Assembly (NCBI GenBank): GCA_014084085.1
Contig: NPFB01000012.1
Location: forward strand, 70,444-134,443
Source of the DNA: Hondaea fermentalgiana
Lineage: Eukaryota > Sar > Bigyra > Thraustochytrida > Thraustochytriidae
Length of the DNA stretch: 64,000 bases
Reading direction: 5' to 3'
Shown here: piece after piece, positions 15,001-21,680 of the stretch
Layout of the letters: every line of letters starts with the position of its first letter
Position numbering within the stretch: the first letter of the stretch is position 1
Translations under genes and position numbers: made by a program
Notes under the pieces: generated by a model
The model's database searches: none
Told to the model about the DNA's origin: nothing
What the model saw: the letters and a program-made list of their open reading frames with translations, nothing else

Positions 15001-18000
15001 GGGCAAGGTGCCTCTCAAGGCTTGGGACATCGCCGTTGTCACGATGGACTTTCGAGACCTCATGCGGAACCTCACCTACAACGATCACTACCAGCTGTCC
15101 GTGTACTTGGACTGCGCGCCGTGCAAGGTACGGTTTGTGTGTTCCACGATTGATGAGGACGAGCGGCCGGAGTGCTGCGACTGCGATCCACACGGGCTTC
15201 CGTACTTTTTTGAGGATGTCTACTATGAGCCTGAAGACTACCCGGACAACAAGCACGCACTGGTACAGGTTTCGATCAGCGCAATGCGAGACCTGGAGGT
15301 CATCTTTGTGCTAGAGCTCCTGCACGGCTTGTACTATGGGCCCTTTCACGACATCTCCCCGGCGTCGGGCGATATCGTGATTCATCGACCCTCCCGGGCC
15401 AACTGGGGCCAACGTGACCAGTTTCTCTCCGTCATTGTTGCCGAGGAATTCGAAGACCTTGCGTTGCCTTACAATTTGCCTCTTTCGATGCGCAGTTCTG
15501 GTTCTGCATCTGGTCTTGACTATAGCACATACGAGGTTGAGGACGATGCCTTTATCGACCGGATCGCACGGATCAAGATCGGTGACCCAGAGTACGGAAT
15601 TCGTTCCAACACCGATTTTTCTGGTGACACGCTTGAAAGGAGGCAACGACGGCGGCAATTGCAATCAAGCGACGGAGAGTACACGACGATCGACGATCTT
15701 CTGGATGGTGCAAACAACAGCACAAACAATACACTAGAGTATGTTGCACGAGACCCTGCTTCCGTCTTGGCGCGGGATGAAGGCTGGTGGGATCTCGTTG
15801 ATGGCGAAGGCGCGGACTTTTTCGCATTGCATTATTTACCCTTTTTCAGCAATTGCCGCGAATACGACTCGCACATCTTTCTGAGCAAGGTGCTGGAGAT
15901 GCACCCAGCACCCCATTGCACGCATGTGTCCTTGGAAGAGACCATCTACGTGAGCCCTTACCCATGGAAGGATCAGCTCGAGCCTCAGGCAGACGATTGC
16001 CGGCTCACACCGGAAGAGCTCGACGAGCTGTACGCTCCCGACAAGTTTTGCGTTGATGCTGGCGATTGCGCTGACAAAGAGGCAGAGTACCCAGGCATGT
16101 CGCTCTCTTGCACATATGAAGAGGAAATCTATCGCGCGGCATCCAAGACGCGGTGGTACGAAGCTGCGGAAGGCAGCACCTTGTTCCACATTACCAAGTA
16201 CCCGGTGGCTGTCGACGACTTTGTGACAACCGAGGACGAGAAGTGGGGCCGGCGCGACAACCTTGCTGACTTGATCGGTACGGAGAATCTCATCCCGATT
16301 GAAGTTGAGGAAGACTTTGGCAGCCAAGAAAACCTGGTACCGCGCAAAGTGTACTTCTTTCTTATGTACTACCAGTACACTGCGGAACAAAAATCGATCG
16401 TGTATGGTTCAATTCGTTTTGACGACATGTGCACGATCAGCGATGACCCGGCAGTGATTGAAAAGTACTCCAAGTACAACCCTCCTATTGGGGAGTGCGA
16501 GAGCGAGGACTTTGAGTACACCTTGTACTTTCGATGGAGCCCTCTCGGATGGTTCGATCTGATCAACACGTTCCAGTTTAGTTGGGATGTGTACGCCCTG
16601 TTTTTCGCCATTGTCGGTGCTGGAAGCACACTTGTCGGCATCGTTCTTTGGGCGTTTTCTCGCGTGTTGACGCGTCTCAAGCACCCACCGCCTTTCAAGT
16701 TCTTTTCGTTTTATCGGACCGTCGCCAAGCCTTCTGCCTACGGAACACTCCTGGGCTCGGTCCCTGTTGCCCTCGCAGCTCTCGTAACGCTTGTCTGGTT
16801 TGACTGGCTCGGGTCCGACGAGCCAGCCAAGACGCCTTCGGCAGCGACATTTGAGGGTATCACGGGCAACTTTCAGGACACGCTCATTCTCACCGACAAA
16901 AATCGCGAGCGTTACCGAAAGGGCCGCATGGGCTTGTCCTTTATTGTCGTGTCCTTGTACTTGGTGATTGCCTCGATTAAGCTCGCCATTCCTGCCAACA
17001 GGTTTGACGAGCGCAAGCGCGACGAGAAGGCGAAATATGGCGTGCATCGTGGAGACAGCGACGAGCTCGAAGAGCTCAATGACGACGAGCTGGAATCAAG
17101 CGTCACATGGCAGCCACGTTTCTGGAAACGCTCGCATGCCGTCTTGCTCAGCCTGGCGGAATCGCTCGCGCTCTTGGCGATTTTCGAGTTTACTTACAGT
17201 GGCATTTTCGAGACGTACGTGGTGGAGTTCCTCGTCTGCTTCAAAATCGGACACATGATGCTGAATCTTTTCCTGCAAGACATTCTACGGGACGTGCACC
17301 TGATCGCTCCCTTTGTGGTTGTCATTCAAGTCGTGGAGATGACCGTGACCATGGGTGCCTCCGACTTTATGGATTTCGTTGTCTCCTACGTGGTGGAGCT
17401 GGGAATGATGCTTGTTGAGCGGCTCGTTGCAGAGCCTGTCACAGACCACATTAATCTGATGTGGCCAAAGTGGAAACTCATGCTGCGCCGTCGGTTCGTG
17501 AATAACCGTCGCAAGATGACACGAGATCAACGCGCGCGCGAAGAGGCCGAGTGGAAGAAGGTGAACGAGCTCATTGCTCTAGAGACAGAGGGAGTGGAGC
17601 CCCTGCTTGGAGCCTATGCTACCTACGTGAATTCTGCTCAAGCGCTCATGATGGCGCCCTTTGTGAACATCTTCCTCATTGTCTTCAACAAAACCACTGA
17701 GATCCCCGATGGATACGGCATCAGAGAGACTGATCTCAAGTTCTACTTTATGTTCTCGCTGCTGATTATTCCCTTCACGCTGGCGATGGACATTTTCCTG
17801 CTCAACACGCAAGAGCTTACGCTTGGATTCAAGATTTACGAATACGTTTCCTACCAGCAGTACCGGTTTTCCGTGCGCGAGCATCGGTGGCAAATGGACG
17901 CCGACACCGTCGATGAGAGTATTGCGCCCAAGTTGCAGTACATTGACAGTCTGTGCTTTTCCTCGCAGTACTTTTTCCTGGCCGGTTTGCACGCATGGGG

Positions 18001-20089
18001 TATTTTGCTTTTTGTCTTTGGCGTCACGGTTCACATTCGCAACACGTACAATCTGTTTGCCGATCCAATGATGCCGGCAATCGTTCTCGTTGTCTGGTTG
18101 CTTTGCATTCTCTTTGAGAAGCTTTTGCGAAGGGTAGGCGACAAATTGCGCATCTGGCGTCTCAAGAGCCTCGAGGGCACCGTGGATGACGACGTTGCTA
18201 ACAAGCTTGCAGTGGGCGCCGGGCGCCAGGAAGATCTCGAGCAGGAGCGTCTCGAGCTCCAGGCGATGAACTCGGAGCGTTTTCGCCATCGCTTCCTCGA
18301 GCGCAACCGTCCGTGGATTCTTCAGCATTTGGCCGAGCTCCTCACCCCGCGCACGCTGCAGATGCCCGGCCCGGACGGACGTCCAAACATTGAGTACATT
18401 CGGGACGTCTACAACGACCTCGTCGCGATGGGCGAGGGCAGGCGCCAGGTCGGAGATCGCGAAGATATTTCCTCGGACGAAGAAGATGACCAGGAGCTTT
18501 TGCGCCGGAATTGGTCCAAGGCTCCGCTGAGCGCATCGTCGAAAGCCATCGCGCAGTACTGGTTGATGCGAGCCCGCCAGCGCCGGGCTTTCCATAAGCT
18601 CGTCAAGGGCCACATTGCCAAACAAGTCGATGATACGTGCGGCAAGTGCGGGCGCAACCAGCAGAGTGGCGTGCAGATGTTCGCTGAGCTTGCCGATGAG
18701 AATCACCAACCGGACCCGCGAGCGCTCGATAAGCTCATTCGGGCTTACGAGGAGGCATACCCGGGCAAGGGATTCGATGGTGCGCTGTGGCAAGCTTTCT
18801 TTCGTGGTCATGCGATCTTCACGACGCGCTGCCAAGTCTGTCTCGATCAGCAACGGCAGGCCGAGATGGCCAAACGGCGAGAGGCCATGCGGGCTCCTGG
18901 CGCAAGCCGTGTGGCTCGTGCTGTGGACATATCTTCTGACGAGGAGGACGAGGCCGACGATGATGTCTATGACCCAGTCATTGTGTCTCGCACTTCGACT
19001 GAAGGTCGCGCCATGCTGAAGTGGCTCAATGCTGCACGCACCCGACTTGGCGGCGAATTTCCGCGTCCTGATGCTCGAGAGCAAATGAAAGAGTACGCGA
19101 ATCGCATGAAAGACGCTAAACTGCGCAAGGAGGCTCGTCGCAAGTCGCGTCGCGCTGCAAAGGAGGGCAATGCCTCGCAAGCTGGTGGCAGCGACGGTCC
19201 TGGGGCACGAAGTCGCGGCATCGCCAACCCGGACCTCGACGGGCCTGAGTTTGGTCAGGTCTCTTTGTCTGCTGCAAGCACAGCCATTTTACAACGCTGG
19301 GTACGGAGTGCGCAGGCTTCGCTGGTGACCAAGGGACAGCAAAAAATGACGCAGGTTCGAGTGGACCTGGACGGGGTGCTCGATCAGATGCGAGAGGAAG
19401 ACGATTGGTTCTTTTCGGCCGACTTTCGCCACGAGGGTCTTGCACTCCAGCAAGAAGGCATTGAGCTTCGGGACAAGGCTCTTGCTTTGGACGGCGACGC
19501 GCAGATACGAATTGGCGAGCTTGAGCAACAGCTTGAGGCCTTCCGCATTGAGACAAATCAAGAGATTGATGGAATGACTGCGACACTGGACGAATACATC
19601 CAGCAGGAGAAGCTCAAGACCATCGAAGACGCCGAGGACAAGATTCAGGAGCTCACGCAGGCGATGCAGCAATTGAAGGATCATTTCAAGCTGGAGCCGA
19701 ACCTCACCTCTGCACAGCGCACGGAAAAGACCAAGAATCACAACCAGCAAGTGCAGCAGATGGAGCAGCGCATCGCCAACGAGCGCGCGCATCAGCTCGA
19801 GCAGCTCGACATTCGTCTCCAAGAGAAGCGCGATGAACTTCGTGGGAAGATTGAAAAACTCAAGCAGGCGTTGGCTCTAAAGAAGCGCGATACCAACGAG
19901 GCTATTCTCGCCATTCGCCAGGAGGTCAACGCTCAGGTTGCTCCGGGAGAGACGAAGTTTCAGCGCACTGCGATTGTATATCTGAACAAGGCAAACCGCA
20001 AGATCGAAGCGAAAAAGGCTGAAGACGCTGCGAATGCTAACGCGAAGCAGCCAATCGTCAAGAAGCAGCGACGCCGTCGCAAAAAGTAA
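2..20089 (+). CDS. Giant IPT/TIG-repeat, cysteine-rich, multi-pass membrane protein (5' end outside window)
   Basis: The frame is open from base 2, so the N-terminus lies upstream; numbering here counts from the TTG at 17 (6690 residues). About 17 IPT/TIG domains (pattern SGP..GGT.V.V.G..F) occupy roughly 140-830, 1250-1900 and 3370-3780. Between them (about 840-1240 and 1900-3370) runs an array of about 80-100-residue modules with GTF.L, DASA..V..AL and W.VTF signatures. Cysteine-rich modules resembling GCC2/GCC3 or TNFR-like repeats (C.PG.YCP) lie at about 3782-4339 and 4462-4582. A basic cluster at about 5206-5211 looks like a proprotein cleavage site. About ten hydrophobic spans lie between 5514 and 6038. 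A cytoplasmic tail follows with acidic patches, two CxxC pairs (about 6208 and 6273), three copies of a W-containing motif, and a coiled coil (about 6475-6660). It is probably a surface adhesion or sensor protein; ligand and function are unknown. The domain calls are sound, the topology is inferred. Confidence 0.9.
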   Translation, partial: LSILALQDDEAADEEILWHAQESLTVHEPFLITNVLPRSFSMAHSTRALLTLLHEVPEGSSHDIEVELSYPSGAVVLVPATIVGEREVEVDIPAVPLDEAGGENSLPVSLRLRLEGHPDPSQTPARAVHRAEPVLIAMSPHIVTAGSLVMPIVLTLDAAVSMHDDARVLCRFGATTVSGTRLGPLQAVCDAPPMAAGETSSVEISLDGERFTESGFELSYISSLEAFHVSPDRVEDRGGSELVIHGQEYPAELSSMMRCRFRSESQNPLAAAVTTRATWINENEIHCIAPSREEAQALESSFIVISLVLPTALPGTFVELTRDNDELMFTYVPTAEVVGIWPRRGPARGGTLVQVHGTGFSDLLELACVFSLEDDEDAVAVHVPAEFVSSSEVRCESPSRALLLSHNALEASSSSRAAVRVSPNGADLSASHAAFVFEIIAKVHKVYPESGPAQAGSTVTLFGAHFADTSALSCRFGMSSPSAAVYISDSEIRCQTPLPPHNGPVVVAVTTNGIDYSSDLVMYTFTEQPLVFGISPLSGPQIGGTQVTVTGANFREGVTCRFGTTNVEVTRIVSSTELVCITPSVTIDNMGATRKVQVDVFDQGSLNQSETGLAPSQATFFLYVPEVTLDSLFPPHGPCSGGTLLTIYGAGMYQDESLPLPLCKFTVVDTSPFQMYEVPAQAFSDTSIACVTPSIDSGSCGSRSHVLVSVSFNGHDYASPALSYVFVPDPIPHRLSTARGPAQGGSVVRVFGENFVRSPLTSCRIGDDVIQANYISPSGEFIDCTTPADRQEVNEVQEIFVTTTSEPNATTYGIFLSSLPAQEEIQRFALHAWGEDSVSGAVAEVQVVHVRGGGPIQGTFTLSFRGETTVALPYDASAEGVTDALNALEEIEGVIVERSANANYFAWTVTFEGNAGDLEPILTDSSGLSGLANDDTVMEVTELRAGTSAAISSGTFALGLNGSVQTLPFDASATDFQQALETLHGVADITVARSAAPDRNGAYTWEATFPGTLAYELASVDVTGLAPATAVACAYEREQMGSTPGGSFVLSFAGNETRTLDVTSTSSEIEVALREDVELNATVSETVIANSSLWEKRIILTFDDLEGVPLELGVDITGVTGTESAFRVIDMARGAQRLGGTFRVGYEGAWSPQLSFSTLTASDLATTLQSLPTVGTVRVSEILREEDAFARWRITFTSRGSPANIGPLPLLDVESDFGVGTNFYLRANRIQAGCCSLSVTIDGQQFSDTLAYRYDWHPQVASLSPQYGSPHGKTLLSIHGSGFYEAQAISCVFDGTLESPARFVNESMLACVTPPLSALQDANLTLAGQRDVHVTVRYPLDHAETHESQTFATFKFSLPLHIQTIQPPRGSLRGGVVLRVTLEHNITLDEVDHAACVFETNPLETVAATRESARSLACLVPSHAPGLVAVRVTLNGHDLSKNAAFFQYEEAVRVHSLSVTSGSRAGGTLIHVYGSNIPRSEELSCDFGDRGMAPAMWHASSQASCVLPGPSGIDLSTNDRVLVRTTSRVEDLSFGQQTFSMYSAVSEVEAATGCATFNVNRTYYNGTEMSWLAETSCAAALVASASSTLGVEVLASDTVLVALTSNGVEFSNPMEFTVFDAPTVTNVEPISAPLQGGTVVTLSLDIDGSQLDISCWFGDRRVLGVIVNGGTAVECVAPLMERVQDVTLRLSANGGVDFLAGATVFTYENTVPATIFAVEPLSGPASGGTRVVLSGQGIAHLGLGGQVTYCLFSSGNEVVTTEAVASGSDGLALECQSPRRSEFSSMPRFVSLDVGVGEQRQILTASHMKFVYDDDVVIQAINPPQGMRLGGSDILVRAGPIPEARRGMDGQLLCRIGSETVNAELVEPGDIATLRCAIPERSSDPHVESVWFDGPRPRHRVERIEIRAPAPSAEEGIITLEGNVVESDIQVVTMAGPDTPGTFKLSTTLEAADRTKVIAVETSASAVYPEAHLLAVEANIETQQTVATMAFHVVPEAVVFEVQTLTMAATSGLTGTFTLAWNGTSSMATLAAECSAEDVRAALAAIAGLENVQVSLNMLSSVAGFRRDWAITFPLITSSSPVPLITVEDGLLEGVGLMTRVERFVAQAANELQLLRISRVADDVTVSLSESTSTLRLANADLTDVNKVLAWLESVPAFGSGQVSIVASAAASDGNFAAYEVSFDGVNGDFPPLKLSDAVSEVEELRNGTSEILGGLVEVEVTTNAGFSNLVSINLDVYRADELSQELADAFPEYSSDLFSISVDRSSSGMGRNGARILTIRLPPYFDIALASTEAMHGTGVTISTTVETGLAADSGTFQFRIVWPANLGFSSFSGTLAVDASAADVTAEILALEPNFPLGQVVEVDTGPFRYAWRIELDTPDMAYSSTDPHHFEIDDSGLIGFSASAILERSAKFNEVQEIATDTASVNGRLSGVFALTLGEAYGRVRGLAYDASAAEVQDAIHTQAPLMGAVSVSRTDLTRTRYAWTVTFLELAGTLPRFQVDTSSLHSSIPGDEALVTVRKVQRGEGEPLYGAFTLRCLHCAPGVQETFIPFDASAAEFRDGANELLSRGGSLSSISEVSVSSPDLNGARAWMVTFAAGKDDALPPDLEVRLGSLGGSGANVDLRVETAASVAEVQSISVPLTLSGSASCLANGGSFSFAFATSPGDMASLIADALGTDETVSVSRADGASERIWRVTFQDRVGDVPDTLLACSNPSFNVATQVQGTGTPLGGTFYLRHDGMVSSDLAFDASAAEVEAALGELGIDVLAVARSTSADFNGGLAWEVTLGRNVAPEPVYAGSLTGTNARAYWAAVEPFLEPRNETFSLVFQDQYTIALNATSTAADVGAALEDLESIESVNVVRSDDFADGRVTWAVTFVPYANGEFTLQYGEQDELSALGNPSYISILKTQAGTNGPEGSFELNVQGGAANQAIEIQVGAASSSAALSSVTAALETLYPDATPGSLQVVQDGPDESGRVEWAYELTLDPLSSTLFSGLTATSTTVTVTTSRTSSAERALSGSFRLFWVDDSSDITSDLDLSIDADGLISELEAFANIASVSVTKEQSERSDDGISVDTVFAWEVTFAPRADGARSNGLLGIDDATLEGPSSTAAEIIVAELETVNEEQTITLVPTGASLTGDFLIGVPGTWLGSQDQAVVEWTSTIAATASAEDVGSALAEVFVRNGLTSPSVSVSASGLFAWRVVALETVVGNLDPLLVDDAGLVGLDSFSVNEDINGTSESMSGTVGLVVRGPCYEDGACRVRTLGLGVASDTTADDLRASLAALDDSWLHDVQVSLDANTTTGDREWKVTFMDGGPFQRLYVDEDTTTLVGSRARVRVDEEGAEAPVGVVTVDVSVNGQDFTASNVQYEYLELPVVHGVYPNHGSIEGGTLVLVIGDNLAVPDASDRQLSCKFGDTAPTEAYAVNASCVYCVTPAVGWEGPRTVMIGVRGAAFYSARDVNFTYFEPLQVDELSPLLAPLGENVVLQVRGSGFVPTDELVCRFQIVQEGLKAEDDDVGPLVVSAAWIDAYELRCTLPATAFENPARIRVEVSANAMDFVTAPVHVVLFTKPTVTSISPRSGPAERPGSQLTLRGSGFVNAPSLVCRFDEELVVPATFVNAEEIRCLTPVLELPLDYFPLRRHTHDDGTALFPNAHYFPLYLSRLVDVETSVNGADFHRTGFRFLYTQEATVTSTIPGAAFVGTASGLTLFVSGTGFVNSTDLTCRLGHETARALYLAPTLLSCHIPSSPDADPSTGLGRDLIVAVANNGQDFSTDFVTFHSLGRCPGGMYCPNAVQALRCPPGAYCPGAGNGNFTLCPKGTYQPMPATEGCLRCPIGYACPEEGMRVPRLCPAGFVCDVTGTEEPRQPCPEGHFCLEGTATTATTCGDPSILSSELTPGRRLSELSGTLRRHRAPLGGDFVLGARSTACWSNATEDFGLQVSSYPARFWAERHLLPLDPDAPFVPMRGRFCLDDSCLRLSDADAMRVTDYAFQYSNFNLRRPVPCPAGMYCAPGTAVGESHMKNVTTPQPCFENMYCPEGSASPQGAGDCPPGFYCPFGTRLTCPVGTYCPRSGMDTPLPCPPTTFNSMVGQTTCTACPPGYFCPGFGRVDPASCPPGFVCSQSGLERPDTRCPAGFYCSNGTMTSDVFRNDTTLRPYPCQPGTYCPGGVGYDELLEGDYLYAQPCAQGFYCELGSTSPKGSGLCPKGFYCPKNASVPIPTDPGEFAYLEGTVQAAKCLPGYYAPTIETVSCYPCPAGTECVNDGTSEALICPPGTYKTMTQPGESVVCRGCPAGTWSKNWELRDSDECTICPPGVTCPMDGMSFPCSYDDLPTPYTPTGLSESQYKCLNKGTNFYYGYLEWPIDARGRGPNLVDSDKVQGSEEIILDADGNEVTVTVQCYSNAQPEGSKVYQRFRDFHGPRYEIQSGGVYHQGYGDGTYEGYFGRGSLFIEQPVSATYYASRNCTPGYFQYNASTRSDDWVVGTCEADLICAYTNKAEAQPCNEGYICGQGTNAVNALDIECAPGYYCDFATTTDVSLEAPQGRYDALCEEGYYCERGTGKGQAQSKPCPVGYFCPTGLANPYTGIMASDSLTRSLNETTADPFYNYLYTATWDPEGFEPREISEHDDRCFKGINEELLNTYEMKRTAEGLYDGYICVATANDLRCGRDHKWRLIADTIDRQRCDCDTYKERALLVFKLWSCTRNDNETACADLVDDGDGFLATFAYTTSELKFIQSRKLCAQALDPSIECEDVPHGELVESTQNGTSLQSGKVVYDMETYCNGMEDPEACMLFKFRNDASQLRKRSMAFASYDDLKSFVFTDGENLIDDDASTLLGQRLMTRHGIAASTSSYNPYQGAFSAQLDIKLACSLTEQCSYTDAILYDLWAAVQFIDEFGDAAEALLESLRLDSCACQDLARCPDGTTSLVGANNIYDCVKNDNEVLERLMPFVPTNPLINMSGWEDTIELVDRELSEEEEEAGVFGQYVTSDGYVGMGKVPLKAWDIAVVTMDFRDLMRNLTYNDHYQLSVYLDCAPCKVRFVCSTIDEDERPECCDCDPHGLPYFFEDVYYEPEDYPDNKHALVQVSISAMRDLEVIFVLELLHGLYYGPFHDISPASGDIVIHRPSRANWGQRDQFLSVIVAEEFEDLALPYNLPLSMRSSGSASGLDYSTYEVEDDAFIDRIARIKIGDPEYGIRSNTDFSGDTLERRQRRRQLQSSDGEYTTIDDLLDGANNSTNNTLEYVARDPASVLARDEGWWDLVDGEGADFFALHYLPFFSNCREYDSHIFLSKVLEMHPAPHCTHVSLEETIYVSPYPWKDQLEPQADDCRLTPEELDELYAPDKFCVDAGDCADKEAEYPGMSLSCTYEEEIYRAASKTRWYEAAEGSTLFHITKYPVAVDDFVTTEDEKWGRRDNLADLIGTENLIPIEVEEDFGSQENLVPRKVYFFLMYYQYTAEQKSIVYGSIRFDDMCTISDDPAVIEKYSKYNPPIGECESEDFEYTLYFRWSPLGWFDLINTFQFSWDVYALFFAIVGAGSTLVGIVLWAFSRVLTRLKHPPPFKFFSFYRTVAKPSAYGTLLGSVPVALAALVTLVWFDWLGSDEPAKTPSAATFEGITGNFQDTLILTDKNRERYRKGRMGLSFIVVSLYLVIASIKLAIPANRFDERKRDEKAKYGVHRGDSDELEELNDDELESSVTWQPRFWKRSHAVLLSLAESLALLAIFEFTYSGIFETYVVEFLVCFKIGHMMLNLFLQDILRDVHLIAPFVVVIQVVEMTVTMGASDFMDFVVSYVVELGMMLVERLVAEPVTDHINLMWPKWKLMLRRRFVNNRRKMTRDQRAREEAEWKKVNELIALETEGVEPLLGAYATYVNSAQALMMAPFVNIFLIVFNKTTEIPDGYGIRETDLKFYFMFSLLIIPFTLAMDIFLLNTQELTLGFKIYEYVSYQQYRFSVREHRWQMDADTVDESIAPKLQYIDSLCFSSQYFFLAGLHAWGILLFVFGVTVHIRNTYNLFADPMMPAIVLVVWLLCILFEKLLRRVGDKLRIWRLKSLEGTVDDDVANKLAVGAGRQEDLEQERLELQAMNSERFRHRFLERNRPWILQHLAELLTPRTLQMPGPDGRPNIEYIRDVYNDLVAMGEGRRQVGDREDISSDEEDDQELLRRNWSKAPLSASSKAIAQYWLMRARQRRAFHKLVKGHIAKQVDDTCGKCGRNQQSGVQMFAELADENHQPDPRALDKLIRAYEEAYPGKGFDGALWQAFFRGHAIFTTRCQVCLDQQRQAEMAKRREAMRAPGASRVARAVDISSDEEDEADDDVYDPVIVSRTSTEGRAMLKWLNAARTRLGGEFPRPDAREQMKEYANRMKDAKLRKEARRKSRRAAKEGNASQAGGSDGPGARSRGIANPDLDGPEFGQVSLSAASTAILQRWVRSAQASLVTKGQQKMTQVRVDLDGVLDQMREEDDWFFSADFRHEGLALQQEGIELRDKALALDGDAQIRIGELEQQLEAFRIETNQEIDGMTATLDEYIQQEKLKTIEDAEDKIQELTQAMQQLKDHFKLEPNLTSAQRTEKTKNHNQQVQQMEQRIANERAHQLEQLDIRLQEKRDELRGKIEKLKQALALKKRDTNEAILAIRQEVNAQVAPGETKFQRTAIVYLNKANRKIEAKKAEDAANANAKQPIVKKQRRRRKK

Positions 20090-21039
20090 TTGCTGGCCTT
20101 CCTTTGGACCAGAACCCTCATTCATTCCCCTCTTCCCCCAAAAAGAAAAGATAAGAAGCGAAAGATGATATTATATTTACTATTCCATGATCTATCAGTC
20201 AGCTCTGAGGCAGCAGAACGAAGTCAGCTGGCACACCAAATTGGCTTTTCTACTCATTCTTCGTTCGCCACGCTGGTATCCGTGAAGTCTGGGAGGCTTC
20301 TAGCTGAGCATCGATCTCCATCGTCCAGTTTTTACCCAGTGAGAAGATTAACGAAGTCCTCACATGATGAATGAGCACCGAACCACTCAACCTTGAATGG
20401 TTTTGCACGAGAAGAAGTTCACAGTCGCTTGCCTGGGGCGTGTTCCCTATGCCAACGTGGACCGGTGCTTTGGCTCAGCCAAACCAAGCATGTCACGAAT
20501 GTGAGAAAATGCATAGAATAGAAAAGTAGGTACACTAGGCCGGCCTCCTTCTAAGCTTGAATTGCTGGTATCAGTCACCGTGCCTGGCTGGGACCTGCAA
20601 TACCAACATGCGGATCTCAGCTTGCCCCTTCCTTCTCCAAGTTCGACAAGAAGAGAAGAAGAGGAAGACCCCCCAATCTTAGTCAATTGTTCGAACGAAC
20701 AAATCAAAAGCGTCGCGAATCAGTGAGGCTAGCATATATATGTATATAAGACAAAGCGAAGATCGACGCACAAGTTACGGGTCATTTACCGAACGGAGTC
20801 TCACATGAACCGTGAGAGTCGAACAGCTGCTTCCGACGCCGGTAAAGCAAGAGCTTCTTCCACCTGTCTCAATCTAGTCATTCATTTCTTCTTACGTTCG
20901 ACCCGAATCAACAAAAGTGTTTCTTCTTAACTTAAAAATTGCTTTGTACAGTAGCATAGTGTGCTGAAGGATCTCTCGTCAAGCCTGCACAAGCACGCTT
21001 TTTTAGAAACCAAGAGAACGAATGCAGTTCTTGCCAAAT

Positions 21040-21260
21040 ACTTTTTAGTGTATCTTAAGCATTTAAAGTATTTTTCAAAAAATTCTATATTAGTAGAATT
21101 CTAATAAATATATAAAAATATATATTATATAATAATATTTTGAAGATCAAGGTCAATTTTTATATACTATATATTATATATTTTTATTTTATTTTGTATA
21201 AGATAGATTTTGAGATCAAATATATTTAATATTTTGTATAAATCGTATGAAAGTTGTTAT
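21040..21260. other. A/T-rich island
   Basis: About 200 bases are almost entirely A and T (runs of TATATA, TAATAATAT, TTTTATTTTATTTTG) inside an otherwise GC-rich genome. It contains imperfect internal direct repeats (TTTTGAAGATCAA against TTTTGAGATCAA, and ATTTTGTATAAGAT against ATTTTGTATAAATC). It could be a replication origin, a scaffold-attachment region or an insertion of organelle DNA; the sequence alone does not decide. Confidence 0.7.
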
Positions 21261-21433
21261 ATATGTTGGATTGTGATCGGGCGTCCAAGCCTTGGGATTA
21301 GTAGTTGGCGCACACGAACGATTCGAAGACTCGTGTTCTCTGCTGGTCTGCTAGCCTTGTATGCAGCCAAGACAGCAATGAAAAATCAATGATCCTATTT
21401 GATCGCTTTCCAGCCACCGACGGCAAGCAGGCG

Positions 21434-21473
21434 CGCGCGTAGGCTCGTGGGCGTCCCCACGGCTCTACGCGCG
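21434..21473. other. Long imperfect hairpin
   Basis: Arms CGCGCGTAG (21434-21442) and CTACGCGCG (21465-21473) are exact complements. Inside them CGTGGG (21446-21451) pairs with CCCACG (21456-21461) around a 4-base CGTC loop. Only one C-C mismatch and two G-T pairs interrupt the stem. It lies just after the A/T island and may be a structured RNA element or part of a decayed mobile element. Confidence 0.6.
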
Positions 21474-21605
21474 GCGCTGCCGCCGGTGCTTACGCGCGCC
21501 TTCGCTTAGGCTAGCGAGCGCGCAGGTGGACAATCAGACGAGAGACGTGAAAGATGTCGTGTATTTTGAGTTAGAAGTAAAAAATCAATCCAGACCAGCC
21601 ATTCA

Positions 21606-21680
21606 TGCGAGGCCGCAAAATGGGTTGCAGCAAGATGCGTTGCGGCAAATTGTCTTGCGGCAAACTGCGTTGCGTTGTGG
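21606..21680. repeat. Degenerate 15-bp tandem repeat
   Basis: About five copies of a 15-base unit related to AAATTGTCTTGCGGC (variants with GGGTTGCAGC and TGCGTTGCGGC) follow each other without spacers. Because the unit is a multiple of three it keeps a frame open on the minus strand, but I see no sign that this is a gene. Confidence 0.65.

Noticed and set aside
17579..19180. 533-residue minus-strand frame opposite the giant gene
   Set aside because: Overlaps membrane spans and tail of a well-supported protein and has no recognisable domain.
20760..20830. Possible tRNA-like box sequences around a GGGTCATTTACCG stretch
   Set aside because: No cloverleaf with paired acceptor and T arms could be formed by inspection.
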